From the NCBI GenBank assembly GCA_039519185.1, contig CM076849.1:74581784-74645783 (forward strand): a DNA stretch of 64,000 nucleotides, written 5' to 3'. Shown piece after piece: positions 8,710 to 18,347 of the stretch (positions are counted from its first letter, which is position 1; each line of letters starts with the position of its first letter). The notes under the pieces were generated by a model. It had not been told where the DNA came from. It saw only the letters and a list, made by a program, of their open reading frames with translations, and made no database searches. The DNA comes from Astragalus membranaceus (Eukaryota > Streptophyta > Magnoliopsida > Fabales > Fabaceae). A program made the translations under genes and the position numbers.

Positions 8710-9028
8710 TGATCGTACCTGATCAATACGATGGATTGCTGCTGTTTGATGATGTTGCTCGGTCGCTGGGATGAAGGACCGAGTGGTAGGCCGCACGCGG
8801 GTGGTACCTGCAAAGGCACTCCAACGCTCAAGTCAGAGGTGCTTCAACGGGCAGGGTCACAAGGTGAGTAAAACATACCTGAAGCCACATGCTGGTGTGG
8901 TATATATAACGTTGGCGTTCTAACCGTTGCGGTTTTTGCGGGACCGGCCGCATCTTGCGGAGCAAGGCAGATGATGGGCCGCGCTGGGCCTGCTGATCAA
9001 AATTGGGCTTCGAGCCCACTCCGGAACA
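8710..9028 (-). repeat. 3' LTR of the Tat element
   Basis: The 319-bp LTR opens TGTTCCGGAGTGGGCTCG and ends GGTACGATCA on the minus strand. It differs from the 5' LTR at two sites, one in CCGTTGCGG/CCGTTGTGG and one in GGAGCAAGG/GGAGAAAGG. A TATATATA promoter box lies at about 8898-8908. Confidence 0.92.
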
Positions 9029-9042
9029 GTTGCCCCCCAAGC
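9029..9042 (-). promoter_or_regulatory. Polypurine tract of the Tat element
   Basis: On the minus strand TTGGGGGGCAAC immediately precedes the 3' LTR. This is the expected site of second-strand priming. Confidence 0.75.
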
Positions 9043-9327
9043 CTGGGTCGCCTGGGGGCGGGCTAAGGCTTGATTCCTTGCCCCCCAGCATGGTCGAACG
9101 TAACCTGGTCGATCGCTAATTTTTTGATTGCGTGGTCGCTGCCACGCGGCCTGGTCACACGGGGCCAGGTGCCGTCTCGGGGGTGACGCCTGACAATCAA
9201 TCGTCACGAATGCTGAGGCGACAGTTACTTTAATGAGGTGACGTTTAGAGACTCGAGGAGTTTAAGTAATGATGGCACGCGAAGAGTGGCGCCTCTTCGC
9301 CTCCGGCCCATGGTGATGGTTGGCCCA

Positions 9328-9338
9328 TTATATATAGG
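9328..9338 (+). promoter_or_regulatory. Candidate TATA box for the antisense accessory gene
   Basis: ATTATATATAGG on the plus strand is followed by a CT-rich leader with repeated GCTCGCTCGCT units (9360-9480) and TCCAGGTAACTG at about 9498, which looks like a splice donor. The first substantial ATG is at 9703. The layout suggests a plus-strand promoter inside the element. Confidence 0.5.
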
Positions 9339-9702
9339 GTTCGAGGGGATTTCCATTTACACGTTTCTTCGATCTCCTCTGCTCTCGCTGATCGCTCGCT
9401 TCTGCCCAAGCTCGCTCGCTTCTGCCAAAGCTCGCTCGCTACCGTCGAAGCTCGCTCGTTCTCGCTAAAGCTCGCTCGTAATCATCTTGCTCTAATTCCA
9501 GGTAACTGCGACCGCTCTTACTTTATTTGAGTTTTTATGTTCCACCTGATGGAGGGGGTGTCAGGTCTGGGGACGACCACGTCGCCCCTTCCCACGCGCG
9601 AGCAAGACCCTGACTGTTATTCCCCTCCACAGGTTCATTCTGGCGCGGACTAAACAAACCCGCCGTATATTTGGAATCCCGGCCATTTCTCTTGCGCACA
9701 AC

Positions 9703-10152
9703 ATGACCAGACCAGTGGAGCAAAGTTCTGCGCCTGCCCGGTCGTCTTCTTCTAGTGACGAATCTTCTTCCTCTGGGTCTTCGACCCAGAACTCCACTTC
9801 ATCTAGCAGATCCGGAACGCGGCCGGACAGAAGTGGGGTCCCGTACTCCGAGGTTGTGGTTGCTGATAATGCAGAGAGCAACGCACGGGTTGACTGTGAG
9901 GAAGGTGTTGACCATGCTGCGACCGACGTAACCGAGACGGCCGAAAGAGATCAACAGGGCGACCATGGAGAAGATCCTGAGGTTGCTGCTGCAAAGGATA
10001 TGTCTTGGGTTTCCCTCAACCTGAGAGGTCAGCACAGCAAGATTCAACGGGGGAGCCAAGACCTGGAGTTTCTTGCGACCGAGCTAAATGAAGGTTGGAG
10101 GGTAGAAGGTATGGCCAAGGGGGAAGATATTGCGACTGGACTGATGTGTTAA
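9703..10152 (+). CDS. Accessory antisense gene of the Tat element, N-terminal part
   Basis: The 149-residue ORF runs opposite to gag-pol. It begins with a serine-rich segment (RSSSSSDESSSSGSS), followed by an acidic region (residues about 50-100), and ends shortly after a WVSLNLRGQHSKIQRG block. The downstream continuation is in another frame from about 10095, so a frameshift or a small unrecognised intron separates them. Antisense ORFs between pol and the 3' LTR are known in some Tat-lineage elements (for example Grande and Retand relatives). Their function is unknown. Confidence 0.6.
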   Translation: MTRPVEQSSAPARSSSSSDESSSSGSSTQNSTSSSRSGTRPDRSGVPYSEVVVADNAESNARVDCEEGVDHAATDVTETAERDQQGDHGEDPEVAAAKDMSWVSLNLRGQHSKIQRGSQDLEFLATELNEGWRVEGMAKGEDIATGLMC

Positions 10153-10814
10153 AATTCACAATGTACCGCATCGTTTTCGAACGCATGGGTATAATTCCAC
10201 CATTCACCAGGTTCCAACGCCAGGTTCTACGGTATCTTCAGGTCGCCCCTTCTCAGCTGAACCCGAACGCTTGGGCGTTCCTGCAGGCATATGAAGATGT
10301 CCTTATGGTTCTGAGACGACCGGTCTCCATACGACTGTTCTTCACTTTGTTTGAGATGAGCTATATTTATGAAAAAGGCTCCAAGGGCGCCCGCAAGGAA
10401 GCGGTCTCATTCAAAAACCGGTCAACGTACAACTTCTTCAAGCCCTATATGGAATCGTTGACGCCCGGGTGGAAAAGGGAATTCTTTTGGGTTGTTCCTG
10501 AGTCGGCCGAGGCCCATAGAGGGATCGCCCAAATGTCCAATGATCAAGAAGGAACCCCCCTGTTTCCTACGGTGTGGAGTTTTAACCACTTCTCCAAAAA
10601 GCCGGGCCAGTACGCTTTCAAGGACGCTGATCTTGACGACCTGGACAGGGGGACGATCCATAGATTGAGAAGGATTGCGTCCCTAGTCCCTGAGGGTCGC
10701 ATCAAGGTTAAAAACATTGTGGATGCACGTTCCAAGAAGAGAGTCAAGGCCGCTCTCGGTCGGTGGTCGCTCAAACATTTTATTCTGTCACTTTGTTTTG
10801 TTAACTGTTTCTAA
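10095..10814 (+). CDS. Accessory antisense gene, gypsy-type transposon domain (PF04195-like)
   Basis: The segment reads FTMYRIVFERMGIIPPFTRF, then QVLRYLQVAPSQLNPNAWAF, and later FFKPYMESLTPGWKREFFWV. This is the layout of the plant 'putative gypsy type transposon' domain (Pfam Transposase_28): an N-terminal block, a conserved AP.QL.PN.W motif and a tryptophan-containing WKREFFWV block. A likely intron begins after AAGGCCGCTCTCG at about 10762 and ends at TTTGCCTTTGCAG (10835), so the last residues of this ORF are probably intronic. It is the central exon of the plus-strand gene. No enzymatic motif is visible. Assignment is by remembered pattern, not by search. Confidence 0.65.
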   Translation: MEGRRYGQGGRYCDWTDVLKFTMYRIVFERMGIIPPFTRFQRQVLRYLQVAPSQLNPNAWAFLQAYEDVLMVLRRPVSIRLFFTLFEMSYIYEKGSKGARKEAVSFKNRSTYNFFKPYMESLTPGWKREFFWVVPESAEAHRGIAQMSNDQEGTPLFPTVWSFNHFSKKPGQYAFKDADLDDLDRGTIHRLRRIASLVPEGRIKVKNIVDARSKKRVKAALGRWSLKHFILSLCFVNCF

Positions 10815-10840
10815 CCATCTGCTTTGCCTTTGCAGTTGAC

Positions 10841-11878
10841 ATGGCCAACATGAATGACTTTGACCAGTTGGAGCAATGGGCGGCCGAGGACGGCGATACT
10901 TCTCCCGCCCGCGTCATACCTGCGGCTCAATCTGGGGGTACGCCTCAAACTGCTGTAACCGAATCTCAGCCTGATCGTCAGGCTCCTCGGGCGGGCACAC
11001 CAGCACAAGCCATTGACCTGAGCAGCCCACCCAAAAATCAAGGAAAATCCAAGAGGAACAGGTCGGTCGATGATGGGGGCGAGAAAAAGAAGCATAAGAG
11101 TGGAAAAAGCCACGGGCACAACCGGTCGCCCAACATCGACCTGCTTGGGTTGGGTGATGAAGACTGTGCTCGTTTCAAGGAGGAACCTTTCGAGGTGATG
11201 GCCGAGGCAATGAAGGCCGCTGGTATTCTGTTCAAGAAATACCAAGATGAAGAGTCAGATCGCCTAGAAGGTAGGCGCCTTGCCCATAGGTATTCATTGC
11301 TTGAAGACGACCTAGTCGATAAAAATTTTAAATTGAATTCTGCCTTGTCATTGCTCGCAGAAATGAGGGGAGAGCGAGACGACCTGCTCAAGAAAATGAA
11401 GGAGCTCGAACCAAGAATTGAAGCGGCCGCTGACAATGAGAGGAAGCTTGTCGAAGCAGAACGCCAGCTTGTGGCTGCTGTTTCTGCTCAAACACTGGCC
11501 GAGTCTTCTCTGGACAAGGCGGCCGCTGACAAGGAAACAACTGAGAAAGAGGTCGAACGCCTCTCTTCCAAGAATAGCGAGCTGTCGAGCCAGGTCGTTG
11601 GGCTGAAAACCGAGCTGGAGGTAGTGGAGAAGGAAAAGGACAAGTTTAGGGGTCGCTATAAAGACGTTCTTGACCGGGCTAAGGGAGCTGCGGAGGGTCA
11701 GTTTGAAAATGCGGTCAGCCAGATCAAGATCCTCTTCCCTGATTTGGAGGTCGATCGCGGGATCGTTCAAAGCATTCATCGTGTGACCGAGCAGCAGATC
11801 ATCCGCCCCGTGAAGATGTCGAAGGGGAAGGTTATTCAAGAAGAGGCAGTTATCTATCAGGCCCCCAGCGACTCTTAA
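10841..11878 (+). CDS. Accessory antisense gene, C-terminal coiled-coil exon
   Basis: The 345-residue ORF follows an acceptor (TTTGCCTTTGCAG|TTGACATGG). The first 100 residues are polar with a basic stretch (KRNRSVDDGGEKKKHKSGKS) that could be a nuclear localisation signal. Residues about 120-290 form a long heptad-rich coiled coil (LLKKMKELEPRIEAAADNER and similar). It completes the plus-strand gene whose central exon carries the PF04195-like domain. Proteins with this domain followed by a coiled coil are annotated in many plant genomes as transposon proteins of unknown role. The frame is uninterrupted, in keeping with the youth of the element. Confidence 0.65.
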   Translation: MANMNDFDQLEQWAAEDGDTSPARVIPAAQSGGTPQTAVTESQPDRQAPRAGTPAQAIDLSSPPKNQGKSKRNRSVDDGGEKKKHKSGKSHGHNRSPNIDLLGLGDEDCARFKEEPFEVMAEAMKAAGILFKKYQDEESDRLEGRRLAHRYSLLEDDLVDKNFKLNSALSLLAEMRGERDDLLKKMKELEPRIEAAADNERKLVEAERQLVAAVSAQTLAESSLDKAAADKETTEKEVERLSSKNSELSSQVVGLKTELEVVEKEKDKFRGRYKDVLDRAKGAAEGQFENAVSQIKILFPDLEVDRGIVQSIHRVTEQQIIRPVKMSKGKVIQEEAVIYQAPSDS

Positions 11879-12065
11879 CTTGTCATTTGTTGAAATGTAA
11901 TCTTGGCCCGCCTGCGAGCGGTTTCTGAATGGGCGCCCTGGTTTCGACCAAGGCGTCTTCGTTTGTAATTAATGACAATTTTCCATGAATTTCAGCCTGT
12001 TTAATTGCTCTATAATTGATTTGATTCTTTTTTGCTACGGTCGGTCGCGACCAAAAAATATCGTT

Positions 12066-12300
12066 TGGGCCATTCGATGGCACTCTTTTTAGGCCGCTCG
12101 GCGGCTCTCGCTTGGGCCATTCGATGGCACTCTTTTTAGGCTGCTCGGCGGCTTTCGCTTGGGCCATTCGATGGCACTCGTTTTAGGCCGCTCGGCGGCT
12201 CTCGCTTGGGCCATTCGATGGCACTCTTTTTAGGCCGCTCGGCGGCTTTCGCTTGGGCCATTCGATGGCACTCTACTGGTCGCTCGACTGCTACTCGCAT
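12066..12300. repeat. 47-bp tandem repeat, five copies
   Basis: Units beginning GGGCCATTCGATGGCACTC start at 12066, 12113, 12160, 12207 and 12254. They contain TTTTTAGGCCGCTCGGCGGC and differ by a few substitutions. The array lies between the 3' ends of gag-pol (minus) and of the antisense gene (plus). Confidence 0.92.
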
Positions 12301-12434
12301 GGTGAGCGACCGTGCATACAGTTTGCATCAAAATAAATACACAAGTCAAATTCTAAGGTCGGTCCTCATTAAAAAACCCCTTTGGGGAAAAAGAGCGACC
12401 GCCTATTCTTTATTGATCAATAAGTGTTTACAAC

Positions 12435-14186
12435 TTAGACATAATACTTTCTTAACTTGTCCGCATTCCATGTTCTGGGGATGGTCACCCCTTCCATGGT
12501 TTCCAGCTCATAAGCTCCCTTCCCAGTCTTGCTGATGACTTGGTATGGTCCTTCCCAGTTAGGGGCGAGCTTTCCTTGGCGAGCGTTCTTGTTCCCCACG
12601 TCGGCCCTCCTAAGGACTAGCTGTCCAATGGAGAATTCCCTCTTCTGGACGCGGGCGTTGTACCTAGCAGCGACCTTCTTCTTAATGAGTTGCTCTCTAA
12701 GTGACGCCTTGTTTCGTAGCTCTTCAACCAGGTCGAGCTCTTCTCTTGTTGCTCGTTCGTTTGCGGCCGGGGTTGGTGGGTTGGTCGCCCTCCAACTTAG
12801 CTCTCCCATCTCAATCGGGATGACAGCGTCAGTACCATAGACAAGTCTAAACGGTGACTCCCCGGTCGATGAGTGGGGGGTCGTTCTGTAGGCCCAAAGG
12901 ACCGACTGTAGCTCTTCTGCCCAATTGCCTTTGGCTTCATCTAACCTTCTTTTCAGCCCGCGTAGTACTACCCTGTTGGCCGCTTCTGCCTGGCCATTGG
13001 TTTGTGGGTGCTCGACTGAGGTGAAACGCTGTTTCACGCCAAGGCCGGCCAGCATTTCTCTAAATTTTCTGTCAGCGAACTGAGTTCCATTGTCGGTCAC
13101 CAGTTGTTGGGGCACTCCAAAGCGGGCGAGCACATTTCGACCAAAAAACTTGGATACCTTTGCTGAGGTAATGGTGGCAAGTGGCTCTGCTTCTATCCAC
13201 TTGGTAAAGTAGTCGATCGCGACGATCAGGAATTTCAGCTGACCTGGTGCAGGTGGAAAAGGGCCGAGCAGGTCCATGCCCCACCAAGCGAACGGCCAGG
13301 GTGGGGTCAAGCTGTGTAGTTCTGATGAGGGCGCTATGTGTACGTCGGCATGGATTTGGCATTTCTTGCACTTCTGAACCAGTAACTTAGCGTCTTCATC
13401 CATGGTCGGCCAATAGTATCCGGCCCTGAGTGCATTCTTAGCAATCGACCGACCACCTTGGTGGCTACCACAATCTCCCTCGTGTATATCTCTTAGTACA
13501 TGGTCGGCCTCGACCGACGTAAGGCATCTCAGCAGTGGGGATGAAAAGCCCCTTCTATACAGTCTTCCTTCGATTACTGAATATTTGGTCGCCCGCAACC
13601 TCAGGAGTTTTGCTGCCTTCTGGTCGCAAGGTTCTACTCCGTTGAGAATATATTGCAAAATAGGAGTGATCCAGTCTTTATCTGAGTCGACCGCTAGAAT
13701 GGCTAAAGGTTGGGCGGGCTTAGTAGACACGCTCGGCCGCGTTAATGTTTCCTGAATTAGACTTCTGTGATTCCCAGGAGCCTTTGTACTGGCTAACTTT
13801 GATAGGATGTGAGCCCTCACGTTCTCTGTCCTGGGGACGTGCTTAACTTCCGCTCGGTCGAATTGCCTGAGCAGATCCCTTACCTTGGCCAAATAATTCT
13901 TCAGGACATCGTCCTTCGCGTCGTATAGGTCCTGAATTTGGGATACTACCAGTAGAGAGTCAGAGTGAAGTTCGACACGGTCGACATTGAACTCTTTGGC
14001 TAGCTGCAGCCCGGCAATGCACGCTTCATACTCGGCCTGGTTGTTTGAAGTGTGAAATGCAAAAGTCAATGAGACTTCAACAGTAAGTCCTTCTGTGTTT
14101 TCGAGTATCAAGCCGGCCCCACTTCCTTTGCTGTTGGAGGACCCGTCCAGGTCGTGATGGCCTGATCGTCTGGTATTGGGGTCATT
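12435..14186 (-). CDS. Tat pol, archaeal-type RNase H and integrase part
   Basis: This 584-codon open frame, one frame off the upstream ORF, continues pol. It starts with a second RNase H of the archaeal type (DGSSNSKGSGAGLILEN, NNQAEYEACIAGLQ, ELHSDSLLVVSQI). The integrase zinc-binding H-H-C-C follows (HEGDCGSHQGG to CKKCQIH), then the catalytic core with D in AIDYFTKW, D in VTDNGTQF and E in NGQAEAANR at D-x35-E spacing. The tail ends GVTIPRTWNADKLRKYYV with no chromodomain. In a functional element this would be joined to the RT polyprotein, and the product inserts cDNA into the nuclear genome. All catalytic residues are present; only the upstream frame junction is broken. Confidence 0.9.
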   Translation of the reverse strand, partial: NDPNTRRSGHHDLDGSSNSKGSGAGLILENTEGLTVEVSLTFAFHTSNNQAEYEACIAGLQLAKEFNVDRVELHSDSLLVVSQIQDLYDAKDDVLKNYLAKVRDLLRQFDRAEVKHVPRTENVRAHILSKLASTKAPGNHRSLIQETLTRPSVSTKPAQPLAILAVDSDKDWITPILQYILNGVEPCDQKAAKLLRLRATKYSVIEGRLYRRGFSSPLLRCLTSVEADHVLRDIHEGDCGSHQGGRSIAKNALRAGYYWPTMDEDAKLLVQKCKKCQIHADVHIAPSSELHSLTPPWPFAWWGMDLLGPFPPAPGQLKFLIVAIDYFTKWIEAEPLATITSAKVSKFFGRNVLARFGVPQQLVTDNGTQFADRKFREMLAGLGVKQRFTSVEHPQTNGQAEAANRVVLRGLKRRLDEAKGNWAEELQSVLWAYRTTPHSSTGESPFRLVYGTDAVIPIEMGELSWRATNPPTPAANERATREELDLVEELRNKASLREQLIKKKVAARYNARVQKREFSIGQLVLRRADVGNKNARQGKLAPNWEGPYQVISKTGKGAYELETMEGVTIPRTWNADKLRKYYV

Positions 14187-17100
14187 TCAGCTATGAAGTC
14201 GGCCAACACTTGTGCCTTAGCGGCCGATCTAGCCTCGAACTTGATCCCAAACTCACTGAGTTCCACAGCCCACTTGATCATACGCCCTGCAAGGTCAGGT
14301 CGGTGAAGGATTTGCCTAATAGGCTGGTCGGTCCTGACCACGACCTGATGGGCCACGAAATAAGGGCGCAATCTACGGGTGGCCACAAGTAACGCTAAGG
14401 CTAGCTTCTCGATCTTCTGATATCTGATCTCTGGGCCTTGAAATAACTTGCTTATGAAGTAGACCGGATTCTGCTTCAGGTCGCTTTCTCTTACAAGAAC
14501 AGCGCTCATGGCCTCGTCTGTTATGGCCAAGTATAAGTAAAGCGTCTCCCCTGGTTGCGGCTTGGTCATGATGGGCGGGTTGGTCAGTGCCGCCTTCAGC
14601 TCGTCCAATGCTCGTTGGCATTGATCGGTCCATTCAAATTCGACCTCCTTTTTCAAAAGCTTGAACAGTGGAAGAGATTTGCACGCTGATTTAGGTATAA
14701 ATCGTGACAGGGCAGCGACCATGCCGTTCAGCTGCTGAATCTCTTTCTTCGTAGTGGGCGGCCTCATGTCAGCGACCGCCTTGCACTTGTTAGGGTTTGC
14801 TTCGATCCCTCGCTCTGTTAAGTGGAAGCCCAGGAACTTGCCCGCCCTTACTCCGAAGGTGCACTTCTCTGGATTCAACCTCAAAGAGTTCTTCCTTGCT
14901 TCCTCAAAAATTTCCTTTAGGTCGTTGATGTGGTCTTGGTCGGTCTTGCTTTTAATGATCATGTCATCCAAGTAGACCTCTGATATTCGACCGATCTGCC
15001 GCCTGAAGACCTTGCTCATCATTCTTTGATAGGTCGCTCCGGCGTTCTTCAGACCAAAGGGCATTACTTTGTACTGAAAATTTCCACGATCGGTCATGAA
15101 CGCGGTCTTATGCCGATCGGGTGGGTACATGGTGATTTGATTGTATCCTGAATAGGCGTCTAGAAAAGACAGAAGTTTATAGCCCGCAGCCCCGTCGACC
15201 AATTTGTCAATATTTGGCAGGGGAAAGGCGTCCTTCGGGCATGCCTTATTCAGGTCGGTATAGTCGACGCACATGCGCCACTTGCCATTTTTCTTCTTTA
15301 CCAACACGACGTTGGAAAGCCATGTTGTATACTTAATTTCCTCAATGAAATTGGCCTTGATGAGGTCGTCAACTGCCTGGGCGGCCGCCAATGCTTTCTC
15401 TTCGCTCTGAGTTCGCCTCTTTTGTGCGACTGGCCTTGCTGTCTCATCAACGGACAGTTGGTGGCAGGCAATTTCAATTGGGATCCCGGGCATGTCTGAT
15501 GCCTGCCATGCAAAAAGGTCTGCGTAATCCCTGAGGCAGGTGATGAGCTCTTGCTTGTCTTCTTCAGGTAGGTCGCTCCCCAACTTAACTGTCTTAGTTG
15601 GGTCGTCCATTAACTGAACATCGATCAATTCCCCGTGGGGCTCAGGCCTCTTGAGTTTATTCTTTAGCTCGCGGGCTAAATCGTCGTCGTCGTCCTCAGG
15701 GTCGCTATCAGGGTCGTATCGAGCATCCAGGTCGGCCACATTGACCTGATGCCCCTCTCCAAGATTCTGAGGTTTAGCATTCGTCACCTCCATGTCACAA
15801 ATTTCTTGATAGAGGAAATGGCTCCTCATGGCCACCTCCATGTCGGCCATCACTGTCACAACTTGGTCGTTTTTACTGTAAAACTTCATCTTCAGATGTA
15901 CAGTTGAGGCTACGGCCTCCAATTTTCCCAGAGTTGGGCGGCCAATGATGCAGTGGTAACACGATTTGATTGGCAGACCTAAGAACGTCGTTCTGACCGT
16001 CCTGTACGACGTGCTGTCGTTCGTATCATCTCCAAAAGTGACAAGTAATTCTATCGTCCCCAGTGGGTAGGTGGTCGCCCCATTGAACCCGGTCAGTGGG
16101 GTGGGTACTGCTTGGGGAATAATCTCGCTTCTATCCACATTTAACTTGTCAATCAATTCTTCGAACATGATGTCGGCCGAGCTCCCTTGGTCGACCAGTA
16201 TTCTTCTGACCTCAGTGTTGGCCATTACGGCCGATACTACCAAAGGGACATAATTATTGACTTTACCATCGAGCAAGTCTTCGTCCCCAAAGGAAATGGG
16301 CGGCCTATTCGAGGCCGGCCGTGGGGTTGAAGTTGAGCCGACCATCACGAGTTCGTTCCACTTCCTCTTCATCGCCTTGTTGGACTCTCTGATATCCAAC
16401 GGATTACCTCCATGGATGACCATGGCTACGTTGCGGCCCTTCGATTGCCTGGGGTCGCCTTCTTCCTCTGAACTGTTACGCGCTTGCTCGATCGTTGAGT
16501 TAACGATCGCTTTACCTTTGTCATTGGCGGGTTGGCCAACAGCTCTTTGCTCAAGGCGATCGTTGCCTTCAGCTTTGACATATTGCCTCAACTTGCCCTT
16601 CTGTATGAGATCTTCTATGTCATCTTTTAGGGCCATGCAGTCATTGGTGTCATGCCCCTTACTCTTGTGATATCTGCAGTATTTCTTGGTAGGCCGACCT
16701 CCTTTCTTCAATACTAAAGGATCAGGTCGCCTCACACCAGTGAACTCATTGTTCTGGCACTCCGTGAAGATCTGCGCGATCGGAGTGTTCAATTTTGTAC
16801 GCTGCTCGTACCTCTTGGGCCGGTACTCGGGCTTACTGTCACGGTCTTGCCCCTTGACTGACCTGCCAGTTTCTTCCTTGGGACGCGCGCGGGCGCCCTT
16901 GTCGGCCGCCAATTGCTCCTCATAGCCCATATGGTCGTTGGCCCTTCTAAGGAACAGGCCGAGGTCGTAGTAGCGGTTCAAAGAGAACTCTTCAGCAAAT
17001 CTGTGGTTCTTTCTTATACCACGTTTGAGGTACTTCAGCTTGTCCGTGTCTGATAGGTTGCGGACTGTGTCAGCCTCTGTCATGAACCGATCGATAAACT

Positions 17101-18301
17101 CCCTCAATGGTTCATTTTCTCCTTGGACGACCGAATCCAAGTGCTCTTCGTAACGATACTGACAACGGTTGGCCGTGTAATTGGCCAAGAACATTGCCAC
17201 AAGACCTTCCCAAGAAGAGACTGAGTTGGGACGTAGAGATTCCCACCATTCTAACGCCCGGCCTTCGAGCGACTGAGGGAAAAGTCTGCACTTCATCGTC
17301 CGTCCCAGCTCCCTGTAGCTACAGTAGTTGTTGAAGTACATCAGGTGTTTATCTGGATCCCCGCGACCGTTAAACTTGTTCAGGTTTGGGGGCTTCCTCA
17401 GGTCCCTTGGGATACGATAACGCCTAATTTCGCTGGTGAAAGGCCCTTGTCCGGTCGGGATGGGATTCTGCCCGTAAGGCTGCATGGCGGCATAAGCTTG
17501 GTCGACGGGCAAACCGTAAAGGCCGACCGGCTGACCAAGGAGTCTGTCAGCAATCGGAGGGCGTCCATGGTATTGTGGAGCATGTGGCGACGACCGTCTT
17601 CTAGGCCGCTCTGAATGGTTCCTCCTCGGTCGGCTGATGGCACGGGAGACATCTCTAATCTCCTTGTTACGGTAGTCGTCAAACTCCTCATACGAGTCCC
17701 ACGACCTGCTTCTTGATCGGCGGGATCCTGAGGACTCGTTGGACGAGTGTCTTGTTGGCGACCCTTCTGACTCTGGTCGGTAGCTTGAGTCAGCATAGTC
17801 GTAATCTTCCTCAGGGGAACGACGGTGGCGACTTCTTCGATGAGGGGGCGACCTGTGAACGATCGCCTTTCTTGAAGGATTGCGTCGGGATACGCCTCGA
17901 CGAGGAGGAGCTTCTCTTCGTGGTGGTGAACGATGGGGCCGGGATGGTTGGCCTCGGTGACCGCTGTCCGCACGCGGGCGGATCGAGATCGAGCCTCTCT
18001 CATAGCGTTCGATCAGTTCGTCTCGATCAGCAATCACCTGATTCTTTTGCTCCAGAATTTGTATGAGCGCTTGGGTCACATGCTCTGACAATGCTTCTGG
18101 AATTCCCGCTTCGGCCAGCTCGGCCGGTAGTTGCGGGGCTGGTTGGGTAACTGGCCCGCGGCCGCCCTGTACTGAGGGTTCTTGGCGAGGCTCATCTTGT
18201 GATTCATGAACGATCACAGGCATGCCCTCTGGGGTCCGTTGAGGTCGGTTCTGCCCAGAGGTGTTGAGCCTGGAAGAAGTGCGTTTCTGGCGTGGCGGCA
18301 T
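14108..18301 (-). CDS. Tat gag-protease-RT-RNase H polyprotein
   Basis: The ORF continues upstream into the LTR, but the ATG at 18301 (MPPRQKRTSSR) lies just past the primer-binding site and gives 1397 residues. The N-terminus is basic and RS-rich. The gag domain follows (SLEGRALEWWESLRPNSVSS, LREFIDRFMTEA), with a CX2HX4HX4C knuckle (CRYHKSKGHDTNDC). The protease motif is LVDQGSSADIMF. RT has FLDAYSGYNQI and YLDDMIIKSKT, and RNase H has LYLYLAITDEAMSAVLVRE. These encode capsid, polyprotein cleavage, cDNA synthesis and RNA removal. The frame ends after TTWTGPPTAKEVGPA because of a frameshift against the next part of pol; everything before it is open. Confidence 0.92.
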   Translation of the reverse strand: MPPRQKRTSSRLNTSGQNRPQRTPEGMPVIVHESQDEPRQEPSVQGGRGPVTQPAPQLPAELAEAGIPEALSEHVTQALIQILEQKNQVIADRDELIERYERGSISIRPRADSGHRGQPSRPHRSPPRREAPPRRGVSRRNPSRKAIVHRSPPHRRSRHRRSPEEDYDYADSSYRPESEGSPTRHSSNESSGSRRSRSRSWDSYEEFDDYRNKEIRDVSRAISRPRRNHSERPRRRSSPHAPQYHGRPPIADRLLGQPVGLYGLPVDQAYAAMQPYGQNPIPTGQGPFTSEIRRYRIPRDLRKPPNLNKFNGRGDPDKHLMYFNNYCSYRELGRTMKCRLFPQSLEGRALEWWESLRPNSVSSWEGLVAMFLANYTANRCQYRYEEHLDSVVQGENEPLREFIDRFMTEADTVRNLSDTDKLKYLKRGIRKNHRFAEEFSLNRYYDLGLFLRRANDHMGYEEQLAADKGARARPKEETGRSVKGQDRDSKPEYRPKRYEQRTKLNTPIAQIFTECQNNEFTGVRRPDPLVLKKGGRPTKKYCRYHKSKGHDTNDCMALKDDIEDLIQKGKLRQYVKAEGNDRLEQRAVGQPANDKGKAIVNSTIEQARNSSEEEGDPRQSKGRNVAMVIHGGNPLDIRESNKAMKRKWNELVMVGSTSTPRPASNRPPISFGDEDLLDGKVNNYVPLVVSAVMANTEVRRILVDQGSSADIMFEELIDKLNVDRSEIIPQAVPTPLTGFNGATTYPLGTIELLVTFGDDTNDSTSYRTVRTTFLGLPIKSCYHCIIGRPTLGKLEAVASTVHLKMKFYSKNDQVVTVMADMEVAMRSHFLYQEICDMEVTNAKPQNLGEGHQVNVADLDARYDPDSDPEDDDDDLARELKNKLKRPEPHGELIDVQLMDDPTKTVKLGSDLPEEDKQELITCLRDYADLFAWQASDMPGIPIEIACHQLSVDETARPVAQKRRTQSEEKALAAAQAVDDLIKANFIEEIKYTTWLSNVVLVKKKNGKWRMCVDYTDLNKACPKDAFPLPNIDKLVDGAAGYKLLSFLDAYSGYNQITMYPPDRHKTAFMTDRGNFQYKVMPFGLKNAGATYQRMMSKVFRRQIGRISEVYLDDMIIKSKTDQDHINDLKEIFEEARKNSLRLNPEKCTFGVRAGKFLGFHLTERGIEANPNKCKAVADMRPPTTKKEIQQLNGMVAALSRFIPKSACKSLPLFKLLKKEVEFEWTDQCQRALDELKAALTNPPIMTKPQPGETLYLYLAITDEAMSAVLVRESDLKQNPVYFISKLFQGPEIRYQKIEKLALALLVATRRLRPYFVAHQVVVRTDQPIRQILHRPDLAGRMIKWAVELSEFGIKFEARSAAKAQVLADFIAEMTPIPDDQAITTWTGPPTAKEVGPA

Positions 18302-18327
18302 GGTTTGATGTGGAATAGCGCTCGGGC

Positions 18328-18345
18328 CTCCCACTGTGGTCGCCA
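18328..18345 (-). promoter_or_regulatory. Primer-binding site of the Tat element
   Basis: TGGCGACCACAGTGGGAG on the minus strand begins two bases after the 5' LTR. The TGG start pairs with a tRNA CCA end. The tRNA was not identified. Confidence 0.75.
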
Positions 18346-18347
18346 AT

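Noticed and set aside
14108..14186. Programmed ribosomal frameshift in the Tat element
   Set aside because: No slippery heptamer was seen in the overlap; a simple indel is the better explanation.
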